NCBI GenBank assembly: GCA_015039365.1
Contig: WION01000006.1
Coordinates: 558,001-622,000, forward strand
Length of the DNA stretch: 64,000 nt
Origin: Amanita rubescens
Lineage: Eukaryota; Basidiomycota; Agaricomycetes; Agaricales; Amanitaceae
Reading direction: 5' to 3'
Shown here in pieces: positions 21,203 through 33,379 of the stretch. The first letter of the stretch is position 1; each line of letters begins with the position of its first letter. Position numbers and translations under genes: made by a program. A model generated the notes under the pieces. The model searched no databases and had not been told where the DNA came from. It saw nothing but the letters and a program-made list of their open reading frames with translations.

Positions 21203-22093
21203 CTACTCACTTCCCAGCTTGAGCCACTTTGGAAGACCTCCTGCCTTTCCTTGATCAGACAATTTCTGATCTTGCAGCTCTAGTGAAGGTGTTCCATATG
21301 CAGGCGGCACAGGTAATTCAACTGCCAGCGCAAGAATGGGTGGTGCTAGTGGCGCTGCCATTGAAGTCGCTAGGCCACCAGCATTTAAATGATAAGCAGT
21401 AACAGAGGAAAGATAAACACACAATTCAGTTGCTCGGATTCGAAGCGAAGTAGCAGGACAGATGAAGGGGCCAATTGGAGCTCTGACAGAGAGAGATCTC
21501 GGACCTTAGGGTCGGAGACACGAAGGTCTCGTCTGGGGGGTGCTTGATCTGGACCAATCGGGTCAGATGGACACTGTTATATATAACAAAGTCAAACGCA
21601 CAGAGGATGAACTTGACTGGCTTTGCCTCATCATTCAAACAACCGCGCACAAATGCATAGACAGACTTGATCTTATCCGACGAGGGAAAAACCTTCTCAA
21701 GTTGAGTCCTATCTGGAAAGCGGATGCGAATGGTTGTCTATTATCTATGTTATTTCAAGGATATTCTCTACTGAAAGTCTACTTACCGAGGGCCATCTCT
21801 CCTTCCTGATTTTCTCGGCTGACAAACGCATTGCACGAGTCTGAAGTGGAGTGTTGACTAACCCTTGACTGCGCGCAGTCAACGCCGCCTGAGCATTCCT
21901 CAGGTCCGCCATTGTTGGATTATAGTAATCGTCGGGAATGGCGGCTAAGAATTCACTGCATTAGATTGGAATATTGACCATTTCACTACACACGTATGGG
22001 AACTGAAGTATTGCACGGTTTATACACTTTGAACGATGATCGGTCCCCTGTATTAGGACCCACTTCAGGATTATTGCTCCGCGCCGTTTCCAT
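21203..22093 (-). CDS. UBX-domain protein (TUG/ASPL or Ubx4-like)
   Basis: Exons from the 3' end are 21203-21369, 21423-21542, 21602-21737, 21787-21955, and an upstream exon around 21997-22093. The joined protein has SFKVYKP, then EFLAAIPDDYYNPT, a helical stretch (QTRAMRLSAEKIRKERWPS) and a UBX domain (TIRIRFPDRTQLEKVFPSSDKIKSVY in two parts, ending with a VLLLRFE strand). A short tail rich in Ala/Pro ends WLKLGSE. UBX domains bind the AAA ATPase Cdc48/p97 and act as substrate adaptors. The layout resembles TUG/ASPSCR1 without the N-terminal ubiquitin-like part. The joint between the first exon and 21955 does not keep frame with a normal intron, so the 5' end and start are unsettled. Confidence 0.7.
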
Positions 22094-22412
22094 TGAGATA
22101 GAATTGATAAGTATCTCGTGCTAACTAAGCTCCTCAATAATTCATTCCTGCAAACATTGACTTTGCATACCTGAGATTGCATATTAGTAACGATTAATAA
22201 AATGCTCAGTTGGATAAGTTGGTCAGACAGGATAAATGTCTCATATAACTAACCCAGGACGCACAGGCGAGTGGCCCCTTAAAGGGTCCGTCACAATCGA
22301 ACGCAAATTACTGCAACATCATGGAATTGAATTGAAAAGGTACTCACCCAGCCTGCTTGTAACGTGAGATGAAGCACAAAGGTATTTACCTTTGTTTACG
22401 CGCCCAGTGACG

Positions 22413-23302
22413 ATGCCCCAACACTCTCCCCACGATTGCTCTGGTCAGGAATGTGATCATACTCATGACCATAGCGACGATTTGGGCCCTCAAGATAACT
22501 TATATACCTATATTGATCGTCAGAATGTGGTTGCACTCAACATCTCCGGGGACCACCATAGTTCTTTGATTATAAAGCCTTGGCATCAGCGTACGGACGA
22601 GAACCTAGTAAGTATGATTAAAGATGAGGTCGAAGTCAATGGTGACATCTAAGTACTGGTCAAAGTACATTGAATCAGATGCCGATGATCAAATGTATTT
22701 TAATTGTTCTTTGCCGTGGTAGGCGTTCACGTAGCGGCAGCATCGTCCGTGTACCCTTTACAGGTTCTGTCCGGCTGCGAGCTATCCTCCTGAAGGCGGG
22801 CCCCGCTCTGCAAACCCCTTCAAAAGTGCTATTGGTTGGCTTCAACCCATCTTATCATTTTTCTGACTCTCATTCGTTCAGTAGTTTGCAAACGAGATGA
22901 ATCTGGATTTTGACGATGCAGCAGACAGAGAACCTACTCAAGAGGTGAACATTGCTGAAACGCGGGAACTTGGGGAGTACGCGATCAAGTGCGTGCCGTA
23001 ACCTGACTTTTGTCATTAAATCTTATCTTTTCTATTTAGGACTGCCAAATTCAGCAATGTGTCCTCGATTTCTTTGTATTTTCCGTCTTCTCAAGGTGCT
23101 GACACTACGCGGATTTATTATTTAGGTTTTCTGGGACAGTGGAGCGAAGTAATGTGCCCTATTGTTAACCTTCTCCGAAAACTGACAAGTTTCCCAGCGG
23201 AAGGACAAGCCCGTGATTACAGTGTACGAGGCGCAGCCTAACATATCCGACCATGAAAAAATACAAGGTACAGACGGCAGCTTCAGTGCACCTCAGATGT
23301 AA
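22413..23302 (+). CDS. PITH-domain protein (TXNL1 C-terminal type)
   Basis: Six exons: 22413-22607, 22666-22694, 22741-22834, 22885-22988, 23040-23148 and 23198-23302. The protein starts with a His-rich segment (CDHTHDHSDD), then the PITH fold: LYTYIDRQNVVALN, ESDADDQ, VRVPFTGSVRLRAILLK, DFDDAADREPTQEV, and VSSISLYFPSSQGADTTRI before YYLGFLGQWSE. PITH domains interact with the 26S proteasome in thioredoxin-like TXNL1 and also occur alone, as here; no thioredoxin domain is present. The His-rich start is typical of stand-alone fungal members and could bind metal. The 3' end is 31 bp from that of MED25 on the other strand. Confidence 0.9.
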
Positions 23303-23333
23303 ACTAGGACATACGATATATACATTTCAACCG

Positions 23334-25922
23334 TCATGAATAACTCAACTGGTTATCGATTTGTGCCTGAGTTAGTGAAGACATCACTTGACTCGCGGTG
23401 ACCTCATCATGTCCCCCACTATAACCCCCTTGTTGCCCCACCCCCACGCTTTGCACAGCACCCATACTCGAGTTCCCATTCAAAGCCATGCCAACGGTGT
23501 TGGGTCCCAATCTGTCTGTGTTCATGTGTGGTTGAGAAGCTGACATGCATCCTGTAAAACATAACCGTAGAAGCATAAGCGAAACGTACCAGACATCCCC
23601 GCCATAGAATGAGGATTTGATCGCTGCAGTAACCGTCCGATCAGGTAATCCCTTTGCTCGGGCGGGAGTCGTTGTAATTGAGCCAATACCTGTGCACTAT
23701 TTAGGGATCCAGTGGAGGGTGCGGCTGGAAGAGGCTTGGGCATTTCTGGAATACCTGTTACGGGGAAAACCGCGCCCAAGAGGCTTTGATTGCTGACTGG
23801 GAAGACCAATATGTTGTTTTCTTGACCTCCTGATGGTAGGGTCCAACCAGCCACGGCAAACTAACATTGCATGAAGATCCGTATTATACTCCAAGAACTG
23901 AATCACCCTTACCACTTTCCTCGTCGTCAATAGCTGTATGAGAGAGGCGTAATATTGTTCATTTGTAGGGTCTGCGGGTTCAGGCTGATGCTGGAAGCGA
24001 CATATGACGGGCTTAAATCGCATGATCCATTCTTTGAGTTCTTGCAAGGAAGCGGTAGGCTCGGGCGTTGGTACAAGAGTCATTATCGACGGCCATGTAT
24101 CAGCGCGACTTCATATTGGTTAGGATATGCTGCGCCCCGAACTATCTTCAAGACCCACCATTCAGCAACATTCTGAGACAGTGCAACTACCTTTGCTCGG
24201 CATTCTTTTTTACCTGTCGATCCAACACCATTCCAGATCAGTTGACCTTGCCAGACAGGGAAGGTGTTGGTAGTTTGTTGTCCGCGCTGCAAATTGGCCG
24301 CTGGCTGAGGTCGCAAGTGCCCAGGAATTGCATTCTGCACTTGCACCATCTGTCCTGTGGCACCCTGCATTTGTCGCATTCGTCGTTCCTGCTCTAAAAC
24401 CGGATTGATTGGCGCCTTGTACGGAATCTCAGGCACCGCGCTCTGACCTACTTCTACCTCTATGCCATCAGACGAATGGGGATGTGTGGTATGAAAATCA
24501 AGATTTTGCGAGTGGGGAGCCGCTTTCTCTTTCCCGCTCTTCTGCTGCAGGGACGAGGAAGCATCCTGCTGACTAGGCAGTGGATCAGCCACAGTCGGTT
24601 TGTTACCCGCGGCCTGAAGTGCGCTCGATGATTGCATAAATTCATATAGTCGCCTGTGAAAGTTCGCTAAAAAGTCTTTCTGCTGCTTCCAATCTGATGA
24701 TAGCTTTTCAACCATTTGTGTATTCCCTGCCCTTCGAGCTTCTGAAATGTTGGCCTCAAGCCCACGAATTTTATCCTCCAACGAATGCATTTTCGTGTTC
24801 AGCACCGCAATCGTATGCTGTGCTGCGCCCTGGGCATTGGAGGTACGTTGCGACGGTTCGATATGGCTTTGTTGCGCTGATCCAATACCGCTTGGCTGTG
24901 GCGGCGATGCTTCTGGCTTGTTACTTGAAAGCCTAGGCCGCTTGGATTCGGGAGTTTTGTCCAAATCACTGGCACGTTTTGCGGGTGTGGTTTTTGGTTC
25001 TGTGGATGTCGGACTGATGCACCCTCTTCAAACGATGAACGCACCTTCTAGCATTGGGATTCCAGTGAGTAATACCATGTGCGGAGCTCGGACAGAGAAC
25101 CATGGCTTTGACTCTGTTCGCGATTGTTGCAACTGGATATGGTTTCAAGCGCGGCTAGAAACACGATAATGGAACGTACTGCTGAGTGCAAAGAGCTAAA
25201 TTGATGTATACGACCGTTGAGCGTGATAACGTTGTAGGTTACGTTCCTCTGTACTTGCGGTTAGGATGTCATGACGGAAGGTATATAAAAACTAAACCTT
25301 TTGGTATTCTGAAGGAAGGGAATCCCAGGTAGTACGATCCAAGGATGCACTCTCATTCCATCGTGGATATTGAGAAGCATCAGGGGGGAAAGCAGCAACA
25401 TGGATAACAAAGTTGGAAGCCATTCGACCTTTCCTGGTCTGAGAGGTCTCATGCATGATATCAAACAACTAGGGTGTTCGAAAATTACGTATGGGAGAGT
25501 GATCAGCTGGTCAGATACGCACTTCCAAGGCCGCGATATGAGCCTCAAGGGCCGCCATGCCCTTATCACCCCCGGTATTCGCTTGACCAAAGCCTAGTTT
25601 CCCGGGAGAATCTTTCATTTCCTTGAATACAAGTTGATGGTCGACAAAGAAGCGCTTGCACAGTAGAGGTGAATGCGGCATATCCCCGGGCCCATAGGTG
25701 ACGAAGGCAACCCGCATCTGCGAGTGCAGGTCATACATCACAGCAGATAGAGTGTATTGAGGTACATACCCTTGCAGAATATGCATCAGCTAGACGCTTC
25801 AGGATTAATGTAAGGTAATCTTTAAGAATGGGACCCCATTGCTGATATACTGAAAGAGAAGATTCAATGACGAACGCTACCGCAGGGATTGTCTCTTGAG
25901 TAGCGTCTCCAGGCCCAGTCAT
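23334..25922 (-). CDS. MED25: Mediator subunit MED25
   Basis: The N-terminal part, 25922 down to about 25480, has a von Willebrand factor A pattern of MED25 (PAVAFVIESSLSVYQQWGP, then MRVAFVTYGPGD and FKEMKDSPGKLGFGQANTGG). A middle part has a Lys/Pro-rich linker (ESKRPRLSSNKPEASPP), a coiled coil (LEDKIRGLEANISEARR) and a Gln/Ser-rich stretch. The C-terminal part (about 24240-23720) looks like the ACID/PTOV fold (WQGQLIWNGVG, DTWPSIMTLVP, AVAGWTLPSGG, ILVFPVSNQSLLGAVFPVTG), followed by a Gly/Asn/Gln-rich tail. MED25 lets activators contact Mediator. Introns such as 25735-25787 (before MRVAF) restore the vWA core; splices around 25050-25350 are unresolved, so two adjacent genes remain possible though the domain pair argues for one. 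Confidence 0.72.
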
Positions 25923-25985
25923 GGCAGGGGTGGATAATACAACTATGTATTATTAACTAATCTAACACAACACCGACCATCAACC

Positions 25986-26720
25986 ATGGCAGACGCACGT
26001 ACGCTCCTTAGAGCAAAAAGACAGGAAGCCCGCATATCACATCGGTATGCTGCTTACAATCCCAGTGGGCAATTGCGATGCACTGCTTGTGGAATTGCAA
26101 TCAAACATGCTTCCGCTTGGGAGGGGCATTTAGGAAGCAAAGCACATCGCACGTCGGTTGCACGGCTCAGAGCTGAAGAGGAGCTAAATCAACCAGAACG
26201 GCCCTTGAAAAGGCAAACACCCGATACTGAAGACACTGGTGATATCTCATTGAAGAAAAGGAAGTTGGGGGAGACAGCACATGCACTACCAGCAGACTTT
26301 TTCTCGCAGCCGAGAGACGCTTCTCCGATCGAGGTTGAGAGTGAGAATGAGAATGTGGAAGTCAAGCCAACTGCCGGTACCTCTGCAGACCTGGAGCTTG
26401 AATACAAGCGTTTTCAACGCGAGCTTTTGACGCTACCAGACCCACTCGAAGCGTACGAACGCGCAACAGTCGTTGCTGAAGCGCAACTAATACCAGAGGA
26501 ATCCCAGGAGGGATTCCCGGCAGAGATTGCGACGGAAGCACATCCGAATGCGCAGAAAGAGGAAGAACGGAGGAGGGATGAAGATGAAAGGGAGTTGATT
26601 TTGGATAGATTATTGGACGAGGAGAGAGCGCAAGAGGACGCCGACATGCGAGTTGACCTCATGAAAAAGCGACTAGAAGCAGTCAAAAGAAAACGACAGC
26701 AGCGCATGTCTACAGAATAA
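25986..26720 (+). CDS. ZNF830/CCDC16-like zinc finger protein
   Basis: A single uninterrupted exon codes for 244 residues. Near the N-terminus is a U1-type C2H2 finger, LRCTACGIAIKHASAWEGHLGSKAHR (in parts: C-x2-C, then H-x5-H), preceded by ARTLLRAKRQEARISHRYA. A basic patch (RPLKRQ, LKKRKLGE) may be a nuclear signal. The C-terminal half is a long acidic/basic coiled coil (ELEYKRFQRELL, then RRRDEDERELILDRLLDEER, ending KRLEAVKRKRQQRM). This order matches ZNF830, a nuclear protein linked to pre-mRNA splicing and genome stability in animals; its fungal role is unproven. It is divergent from MED25 with 63 bp between start codons. Confidence 0.8.
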   Translation: MADARTLLRAKRQEARISHRYAAYNPSGQLRCTACGIAIKHASAWEGHLGSKAHRTSVARLRAEEELNQPERPLKRQTPDTEDTGDISLKKRKLGETAHALPADFFSQPRDASPIEVESENENVEVKPTAGTSADLELEYKRFQRELLTLPDPLEAYERATVVAEAQLIPEESQEGFPAEIATEAHPNAQKEEERRRDEDERELILDRLLDEERAQEDADMRVDLMKKRLEAVKRKRQQRMSTE

Positions 26721-26745
26721 TTAGTGTATGTATTCTGCTACCCAT

Positions 26746-27870
26746 CTAGTCATCTTTTTCTAATTCGTCTTTAGAAGTCGCGTTTGAAAGACCCATCCAT
26801 TGCGACCAGTCCATTCCTTGTTTATGCACCATCATGAGCCCCAGAATCACTGGCAAATACCATATGCTATGATAGAACAGTGTCTTTGCTTCAGATTCCC
26901 CGCCTCGTCTCCAAAACCTCCATGCAGCCCGAACGCAAATGACGTTTGGCAGTAAAGCAGTTATTGCAAAGGTCCATGTTGTCAGCCCAGATAGTGGGGC
27001 GAGAACGCAACATATAGGAACAAGCAAAAGGGCGTGACGCAGGGACACGAGCGCATTTTTAGATGGATTAATGACTGATAACATGTGGCAGCCCGCCTGT
27101 GCGTAGGATCCTCGCACGAGATGTGATAGCGGATTAAAATGAGGGAACTGCCAGCTGAATAGAAGCATGGACAAGGTAAGCGGGGCAAGAATGTCACCGG
27201 ACGGATATGCAACTGTAAATGAGATGTCAACATAGGACCAGCTCGTTGCTTGACAAAGAAAGAAATTACATGATAGAGCCTGAGCATCACAGGCAGTCCA
27301 ACCCATGAGAGGGGGGATTGCCCCAACAACGGAGCCAACCCAGGTATTGAGGGGCGACTTTCTTTTCATCCAAGTGTAGACACCTGCGTAAAGTGCGATA
27401 TTAGATATGCCGAGAATGGCCGTTGTGGGGTTGACGGTCCAAAGAAGAGCTGGGCCGACAATGCCTGTGACGGCTGCGAAGCCTGTGGCATGCAAAGAAG
27501 AGATGGCGCGACGGACGAGTGGCCTTGATCTTGTCCTGGCCATCTGTGCATCAAATGGGATTTCTTGGAGCTGGTTAAGGGTATTGGCGGAAGCGGAACA
27601 GAGTGCTGTGCCGAGTGCGGTGGATAAAAGAACTGGGAGAGTTGCTGGGGAAGGAGAAAGGGCGACGCCGGACATGGCGGAGAGTACGACAAGGACTGAG
27701 AGTTTTGACTTTGAAAGTTGGAGATACGAGTCGAGCAGGCGACCAGTGACGGGCTTGTATAGGGATACGGAGGGTAGGGGCTGTGAGCGGGCGGAAATTC
27801 TAAGCCATTGAGCATTATGAGAAAAGAATGAGAGGGCGAGTGTCGGTCGTTGAACGAGTGGTCTCAGCAT
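26746..27870 (-). CDS. COX10: protoheme IX farnesyltransferase COX10
   Basis: The frame of 374 codons begins with a mitochondrial-type leader (MLRPLVQRPTLALSFFSH) and then the UbiA prenyltransferase core: LSKSKLSVLVVLSAM, the substrate/metal region NTLNQLQEIPFDAQMARTRSRPL, several hydrophobic helices, WVGSVVGAIPPLMGW and LFSWQFPHFN. Cox10 makes heme O from heme B in the inner membrane, needed for cytochrome oxidase. Residues between ACDAQALS and AYPSGDIL are not like the family and match a 57-bp GT-AG intron at 27213-27269 that has no stop and is a multiple of three; the real exons are then 27270-27870 and 26746-27212. The C-terminus ends with a short charged tail. Confidence 0.95.
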   Translation of the reverse strand: MLRPLVQRPTLALSFFSHNAQWLRISARSQPLPSVSLYKPVTGRLLDSYLQLSKSKLSVLVVLSAMSGVALSPSPATLPVLLSTALGTALCSASANTLNQLQEIPFDAQMARTRSRPLVRRAISSLHATGFAAVTGIVGPALLWTVNPTTAILGISNIALYAGVYTWMKRKSPLNTWVGSVVGAIPPLMGWTACDAQALSCNFFLCQATSWSYVDISFTVAYPSGDILAPLTLSMLLFSWQFPHFNPLSHLVRGSYAQAGCHMLSVINPSKNALVSLRHALLLVPICCVLAPLSGLTTWTFAITALLPNVICVRAAWRFWRRGGESEAKTLFYHSIWYLPVILGLMMVHKQGMDWSQWMGLSNATSKDELEKDD

Positions 27871-27948
27871 CGTCGCTCATCACAGCCAACGTCGCCGACA
27901 ATAGTCGGACTTTTAAATTATATATCCCACGCTCTCTTCTCTTCCGCA

Positions 27949-29329
27949 ATGCCAGGTACTCACCTCCTTCCCCCAAATCTCCTCAAGCTCTTCTCTCCTC
28001 GTCCTCCTCTCCCATATTCTAGACCTGTCTCCAGAGACATAGACCGCGTAAAGAGTAAGAATGTAGGCGGTGTCGGTGCTGTCCTCGCAGTCATCAGGGA
28101 GTCAAGCACCCAGTCTCTCATTGCAGGAAATGGCGAAAACATGGAGGAAGGAGAGGAACCCGCATTCACTCTCGCAGAGGAGGTCAAACGTCAGATCAGG
28201 CGAGAGGAGCGCAGAGCAAAAAAAGCAGAAGACTTCAAAATAGCAAAGGAGACATGTTCGTCTTCTTCCCGTTGCCACCCCCCCGCTTCTTATTTACTTA
28301 CGCCCAATAGATAAACCTGCAGATGACTCAGAAGCTATCGGGGACCCTTATAAGACGCTTTTTATTTCGAGACTGGTCCGTGCCACCCACTCCATTTTCA
28401 CTTTTTCCTGACGGGCGACTATTAGCATAAAAGTGCGACGGAAACAGACCTCCGTCGAGATTTCGAGGGATACGGAACTATTGAGCGTGTACGAGTCGTC
28501 CGCGATAAAAAAGGGCGCAGTCGAGGCTATGCATTTATCGTCTATGAGCGCGAACGTGACATGAAAGGTTGGTACAATGTTTCATTCATTCCCTGTAACG
28601 TTTGACACATGAACTTTATTAGCCGCCTACAAAGAATCAGACGGATTACATATCATGGGGAAACGAATATTAGTCGATGTTGAACGTGGCCGTACGGTCA
28701 GAGGCTGGAAGCCCCGCAGACTAGGCGGCGGGTTGGGAGGACGGCCAAAACGACAAGAAGTTGTCCCAGCAGCAGCAGCAGCAGCACCTCCTCCACCACG
28801 AACTTTCCGTGGCGGCTTTGGTGGTGGAGGGAGGGGAGGCGGATTCAGAGGTGGAGCAAGAGGTGGATTTGGAGGACGCGGTGGATATGGAGGCGATCGC
28901 GGGTTTTCAGATCGCGGAGGTGGGCATGGCGGTGACCGCGAAGGTGGCGGTTACCGCGGCGGCTATCGTGGCGGCTTTCAGGGTGGTCATCCTGATGGCG
29001 GGTACCGAGGTGGGGCCGGGGGCGGTGGTTTTCGAGGGAAAGAAGAAGGCGGCGGCGGTTTCAGGTGCTTTACATCCATATTCCTTTAGTCTTCAGGGTA
29101 CTGATTCTCCTCGTCCAGAGGTGGTCGCGGCATTGGTTATCAAGGTGGTGGATTTAATGACGGCCCATCCAATGGCTTTGGTCCTGGACCAGGTGGACCG
29201 GGTGGGCCAGGCGCATTTGCTGCCCCGGGAGGTGGGATGGCGGGTGGTGGATATGGGTATCGTGGGGACCTCAAACGTGAAGGTCCTGGCGGTTTTGATG
29301 ACAGGGAAGCTAAACGACCGCGTTATTGA
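27949..29329 (+). CDS. SNP1: U1 snRNP 70 kDa protein
   Basis: Exons 27949-28255, 28311-28375, 28426-28567, 28623-29064 and 29119-29329. The N-terminus ([20 protein letters not shown]) is the conserved U1-70K segment that contacts U1 proteins; a charged helix ([17 protein letters not shown]) follows. One RRM has RNP2 KTLFISRL and RNP1 SRGYAFIVY and binds U1 stem-loop I; the post-RRM sequence [24 protein letters not shown] is diagnostic. The tail is Gly/Arg-rich (RGG type) rather than the RS/RD-rich tail of animals, and ends EAKRPRY. It defines 5' splice sites in the nucleus. A frame-shifted ORF over the Gly-rich tail is a shadow. Confidence 0.94.
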
Positions 29330-29779
29330 CCTGCAGATCAGTGCGAAGGTACTTTATTTTTCATCCTTCCTTCTGGTGGCATCTTCAAGCTCCAGAATGC
29401 TCCCAGCGTTGGACGGTATGAATCCTTTTCCTATGTAACATTTACCTTCACTTGATGCGTAAGTATGCTTGTTGAGGCGGTGCAGACGCTTCCCTTTTTC
29501 TTCCCCTTTAAGAGGCAAGTATAAAATTCGACGAAAATTTCGTTTTATCCAAGCGCTCCCGCAACTTGGTTTTGTTGTCTTTGGGCTTTTTAATTGTTAA
29601 TGAAAACGAACAATCATAATCAAGGTTCCCAAGTCATTTCTCTCGTTAAGTCTATGATTTATAATACAAGCTAGTAAACACATTCTATCGTTTTCCCTGC
29701 CCCTGCATTAGTAACATATCCCAACCGGTATCATGTATAAACACACGTCTATATTTTTTCTAGTCTTGATGAAGCATCG
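29330..29779. other. convergent intergenic region, nothing recognised
   Basis: 450 bp between the ends of U1-70K and nicotinate phosphoribosyltransferase. It is T-rich and has no supported ORF or RNA gene; it probably holds both 3' UTRs. Confidence 0.5.
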
Positions 29780-31486
29780 TCACTCTAGGGGGAGGTGGAA
29801 TATTTGCTTTACTTTTTCCACAGTCGCCTTATCACCTGTATTCTAAAGGATTGATGAGATAACATGAGATGTTTCAGGCAACGCATAAGGAACCTTGGTA
29901 AGGTCATCGCTGATTTTAACACAGGGTAAATTCTCGACACCGGATAATTTGATGACAATATTCAATGCTTTGCTCTTCGCCGTATAACCACTCGAAGCGG
30001 TTCGAAAATCGTTCGTCAAAAAAGTTCCAATCCCGAAACTAGCTGCGAATAGTGAAAAAGGAAATTAACCGATGAAATGGCTTCCCAAACCTCTTAAACT
30101 GAGCTCGTTGCACTGAGCTTGCAAACGGAGTACCTTGTCGACGTTCAACGCATCTGAATATACAATGACTTTCGTAGATGTATCAATCCCCAGGGACTCG
30201 TAAAATTGCTTAGCCCTGGGCCCAAAAGTGAATGGGTCACCAGAGTCTTGACGTATTCCGTGCCATTTCAGTATGTGGTCTCGCTTGCTTGAAAGCTCCT
30301 ACAAGGAGTCAGAACACAGCGCGCATAGCAAAAAGATACCAAGTACACGAAAGAAAGCATCGGACGAAAAGGTGTCCGTCAATGCAATCAGAGGGGCATT
30401 GGAAGAATACACATCTTCCCAAAGAGCCATTGCTGTTGAATTGGCGCACTCGTAGCCCTTTAATGCAGCGACCTACTCATCGTTAGTACTCGATTCAAAA
30501 CATGAATTTCAGTTTCGTCATACCCCCATAAACCATTCGCTAGACCCCTTGAAGTTAGACAGCTATTAATGGTCATGAAACAAAGGCATACTGGGCAATT
30601 GTTCCTATCGGTACTGTGCCGTGTTTTTGTGCCATATGGGCCTAATTTCATCAGCAAAGACACATACTACAGCCCGTCAGTCTCACATTACTCGTGCCGT
30701 TAAGACTTCCTGATGCGCTGACCTCTCTCGTGGCTCGAATAAGACCTCTCATGACCAAGTCTTGCGCGGTATACGATCGTCTCCGACGCGTTCCAAACTC
30801 GCTGAACACACAACCAGCCTCAAGAAGTGTCTTTCCCTTCTGAAATGCGAGATCTGGCATGCATTACATGATTTCCTTTCAGTTCGATGTAATGATTACC
30901 TTCTTGACCAGTATAATCCCAATCAGTCGCATCGACTTGAAAGTATGTTTCACTGAGGCAGGCCATGAGAGGAACTTCCCACATGATGGTCTCGGCCCAA
31001 GGTCCAGAAACTTCGATGGAAATGTTTCCGAGTTCGCCCGTTTGCGATGACGGGTTGAATGCAATATTGACTTGTTCAGGCTTGAAACGATAAGCAGAGA
31101 GATAGGAGAGATACTCTTGCGTTAGATAAGGGCATGTTTTCTCAAGCCACTCCCTCTCCGTCGATGTTAGAGCGAGGTCGGCAAAATCTGTTGGAATTGT
31201 ATGGGACTATCAATATTTCACCTGGCAAATGGTCACTTGCGAGATACAGCAGCACGAAACCGCTCTACACATTTAAGGGAGAACTGCGTATCCGATGACC
31301 GGTTCGTGAAGCGATAGGTTGCCTTAATTCCAGAAAAATGACGCAATACAGCTTGTTGCATAGTTATCTAGCCATTTCATAATTTCGTAAGGTAACGAGA
31401 GAAGCAATGAAGTAGAGGTACAATACTTTATACAAGTCCGTGTCTAGAATCGACGGTGGTATGGCGAGCCTGGTGGCCTCGGTCAT
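29780..31486 (-). CDS. NPT1: nicotinate phosphoribosyltransferase
   Basis: Reading in parts on the minus strand, the gene starts MTEATRLAIPPSILDTDLYK and continues ATYRFTNRSS, YLTQEYLSYLSAYRF, ETIMWEVPLMACLSETYF, EFGTRRRRSYTAQDLVM, ANSAAMALWEDVYS, the signature RQDSGDPF, IVYSDALN, FGIGTFLTND, VIKLSGVENLPCVKISDDL and ends ATVEKVKQIFHLPLE-stop. These are the motifs of the type I/III nicotinate phosphoribosyltransferase that converts nicotinate and PRPP to nicotinate mononucleotide in NAD salvage. Several short introns interrupt it (for instance the last one, 29837-29885 approximately, before NTGDKATVE). The start is 100 bp from RRP41 on the other strand. Exact exon limits in the middle were not all fixed. 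Confidence 0.88.
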
Positions 31487-31586
31487 GGTTAAGAAAGAAT
31501 GATAGGAGCCTGGGAACTAAGCGCCTTGATCCATTTCGAGTAATTGTGTTGCATTGTATTGTACAAACCCTTTAAAAGCTTCATCC

Positions 31587-32472
31587 ATGGTTTGTCTGCT
31601 CTACGACTTTCATTACTGGATTTGCTAAATATGATATCTAGGGCTCGAGAATAGAGGTCCTCAATGATCATGGTTATCGCTCTGATGGTCGACGGCAATT
31701 CGAGCTGCGAGACATTAATATAGACTTATCTCATCAAGGATCCGCCGATGGGTCGGCCGTTATCGCTCATGGACTGACCAAAGTTCTTGTCTCTGTCCTC
31801 GGTCCCAGAGAAGCCAAATCACGTTCCCAGACGCTACATGACCGTGCTAATATCAATGTCGAACTTAATATTGCTACCTTTAGTGCCAGTGAATGGCGCA
31901 AGCGGTCAAAAAGTGACAAGTAAGATATGGATCTCATAATTGCCCTACAGAGGTAACATTGCAATTGCAGGCGAATCATGGAGATGGCTGCAGCAATCAA
32001 AGCGGCCTTCGAGCCCGTCATCCAGACGAGTTTGTATCCTAGGTCGCAAATTGATATCTTCATCCAGGTACTTCAACAAGACGGCGGGCTTTTGCAGGCC
32101 TGCATCAACGGGACGACATTAGCTCTCGTCAGTGCGGGCATACCTCTGATCGACTTTGCATGCGCAATGACATGTGGCGTGCACTCTACATCCCCAATTC
32201 TGGACCTGACATTGCTTGAGGAAAATGATTTGCCTCACTTGACAATGGCCTTATTACCCAAAACCGGCAGGGTTACTTTGGTCACGATGGAGACACGATT
32301 GCACGTTGATAGGTTCGAAGAACTGTTTGGTCTGGCTCTGGATGCTGGCAAAGTGATACACGCAGAAATGAAAATTGCGATTGACCATAAATCAAGAACA
32401 CTAGCTTCTGCGATGAAAACGATGTGGCCGAGTGGCAGTGGGGACGTACTAGAGAAGGATATGGTTGACTAG
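31587..32472 (+). CDS. RRP41: exosome core subunit RRP41
   Basis: Exons 31587-31589 (the ATG alone), 31642-31919 and 31971-32472. The product starts MGSRIEVLNDHGYRSDGRR and continues with the RNase PH fold: ELRDINIDLSHQGSADGSA, GLTKVLVSVLGPREAKSRS, LNIATFSASEWRKRSKSDK, then RSQIDIFIQVLQQDGG and ACINGTTLALVSAGIPL. This is the RRP41/SKI6 member of the six-subunit ring of the RNA exosome, which degrades and trims RNA from the 3' end in nucleus and cytoplasm; in eukaryotes the ring is usually catalytically inert. The isolated start codon makes automated prediction of the true N-terminus difficult. The gene end is 16 bp from the end of TRM8. Confidence 0.93.
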
Positions 32473-32488
32473 ATAAAATATACCTACA

Positions 32489-33379
<891 letters not shown>

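Noticed and set aside
28761..29438. 225-aa ORF over the U1-70K tail
   Set aside because: It is a frame shifted from the Gly/Arg-rich tail; the RGG frame with its splice to 29119 ends properly at 29329.
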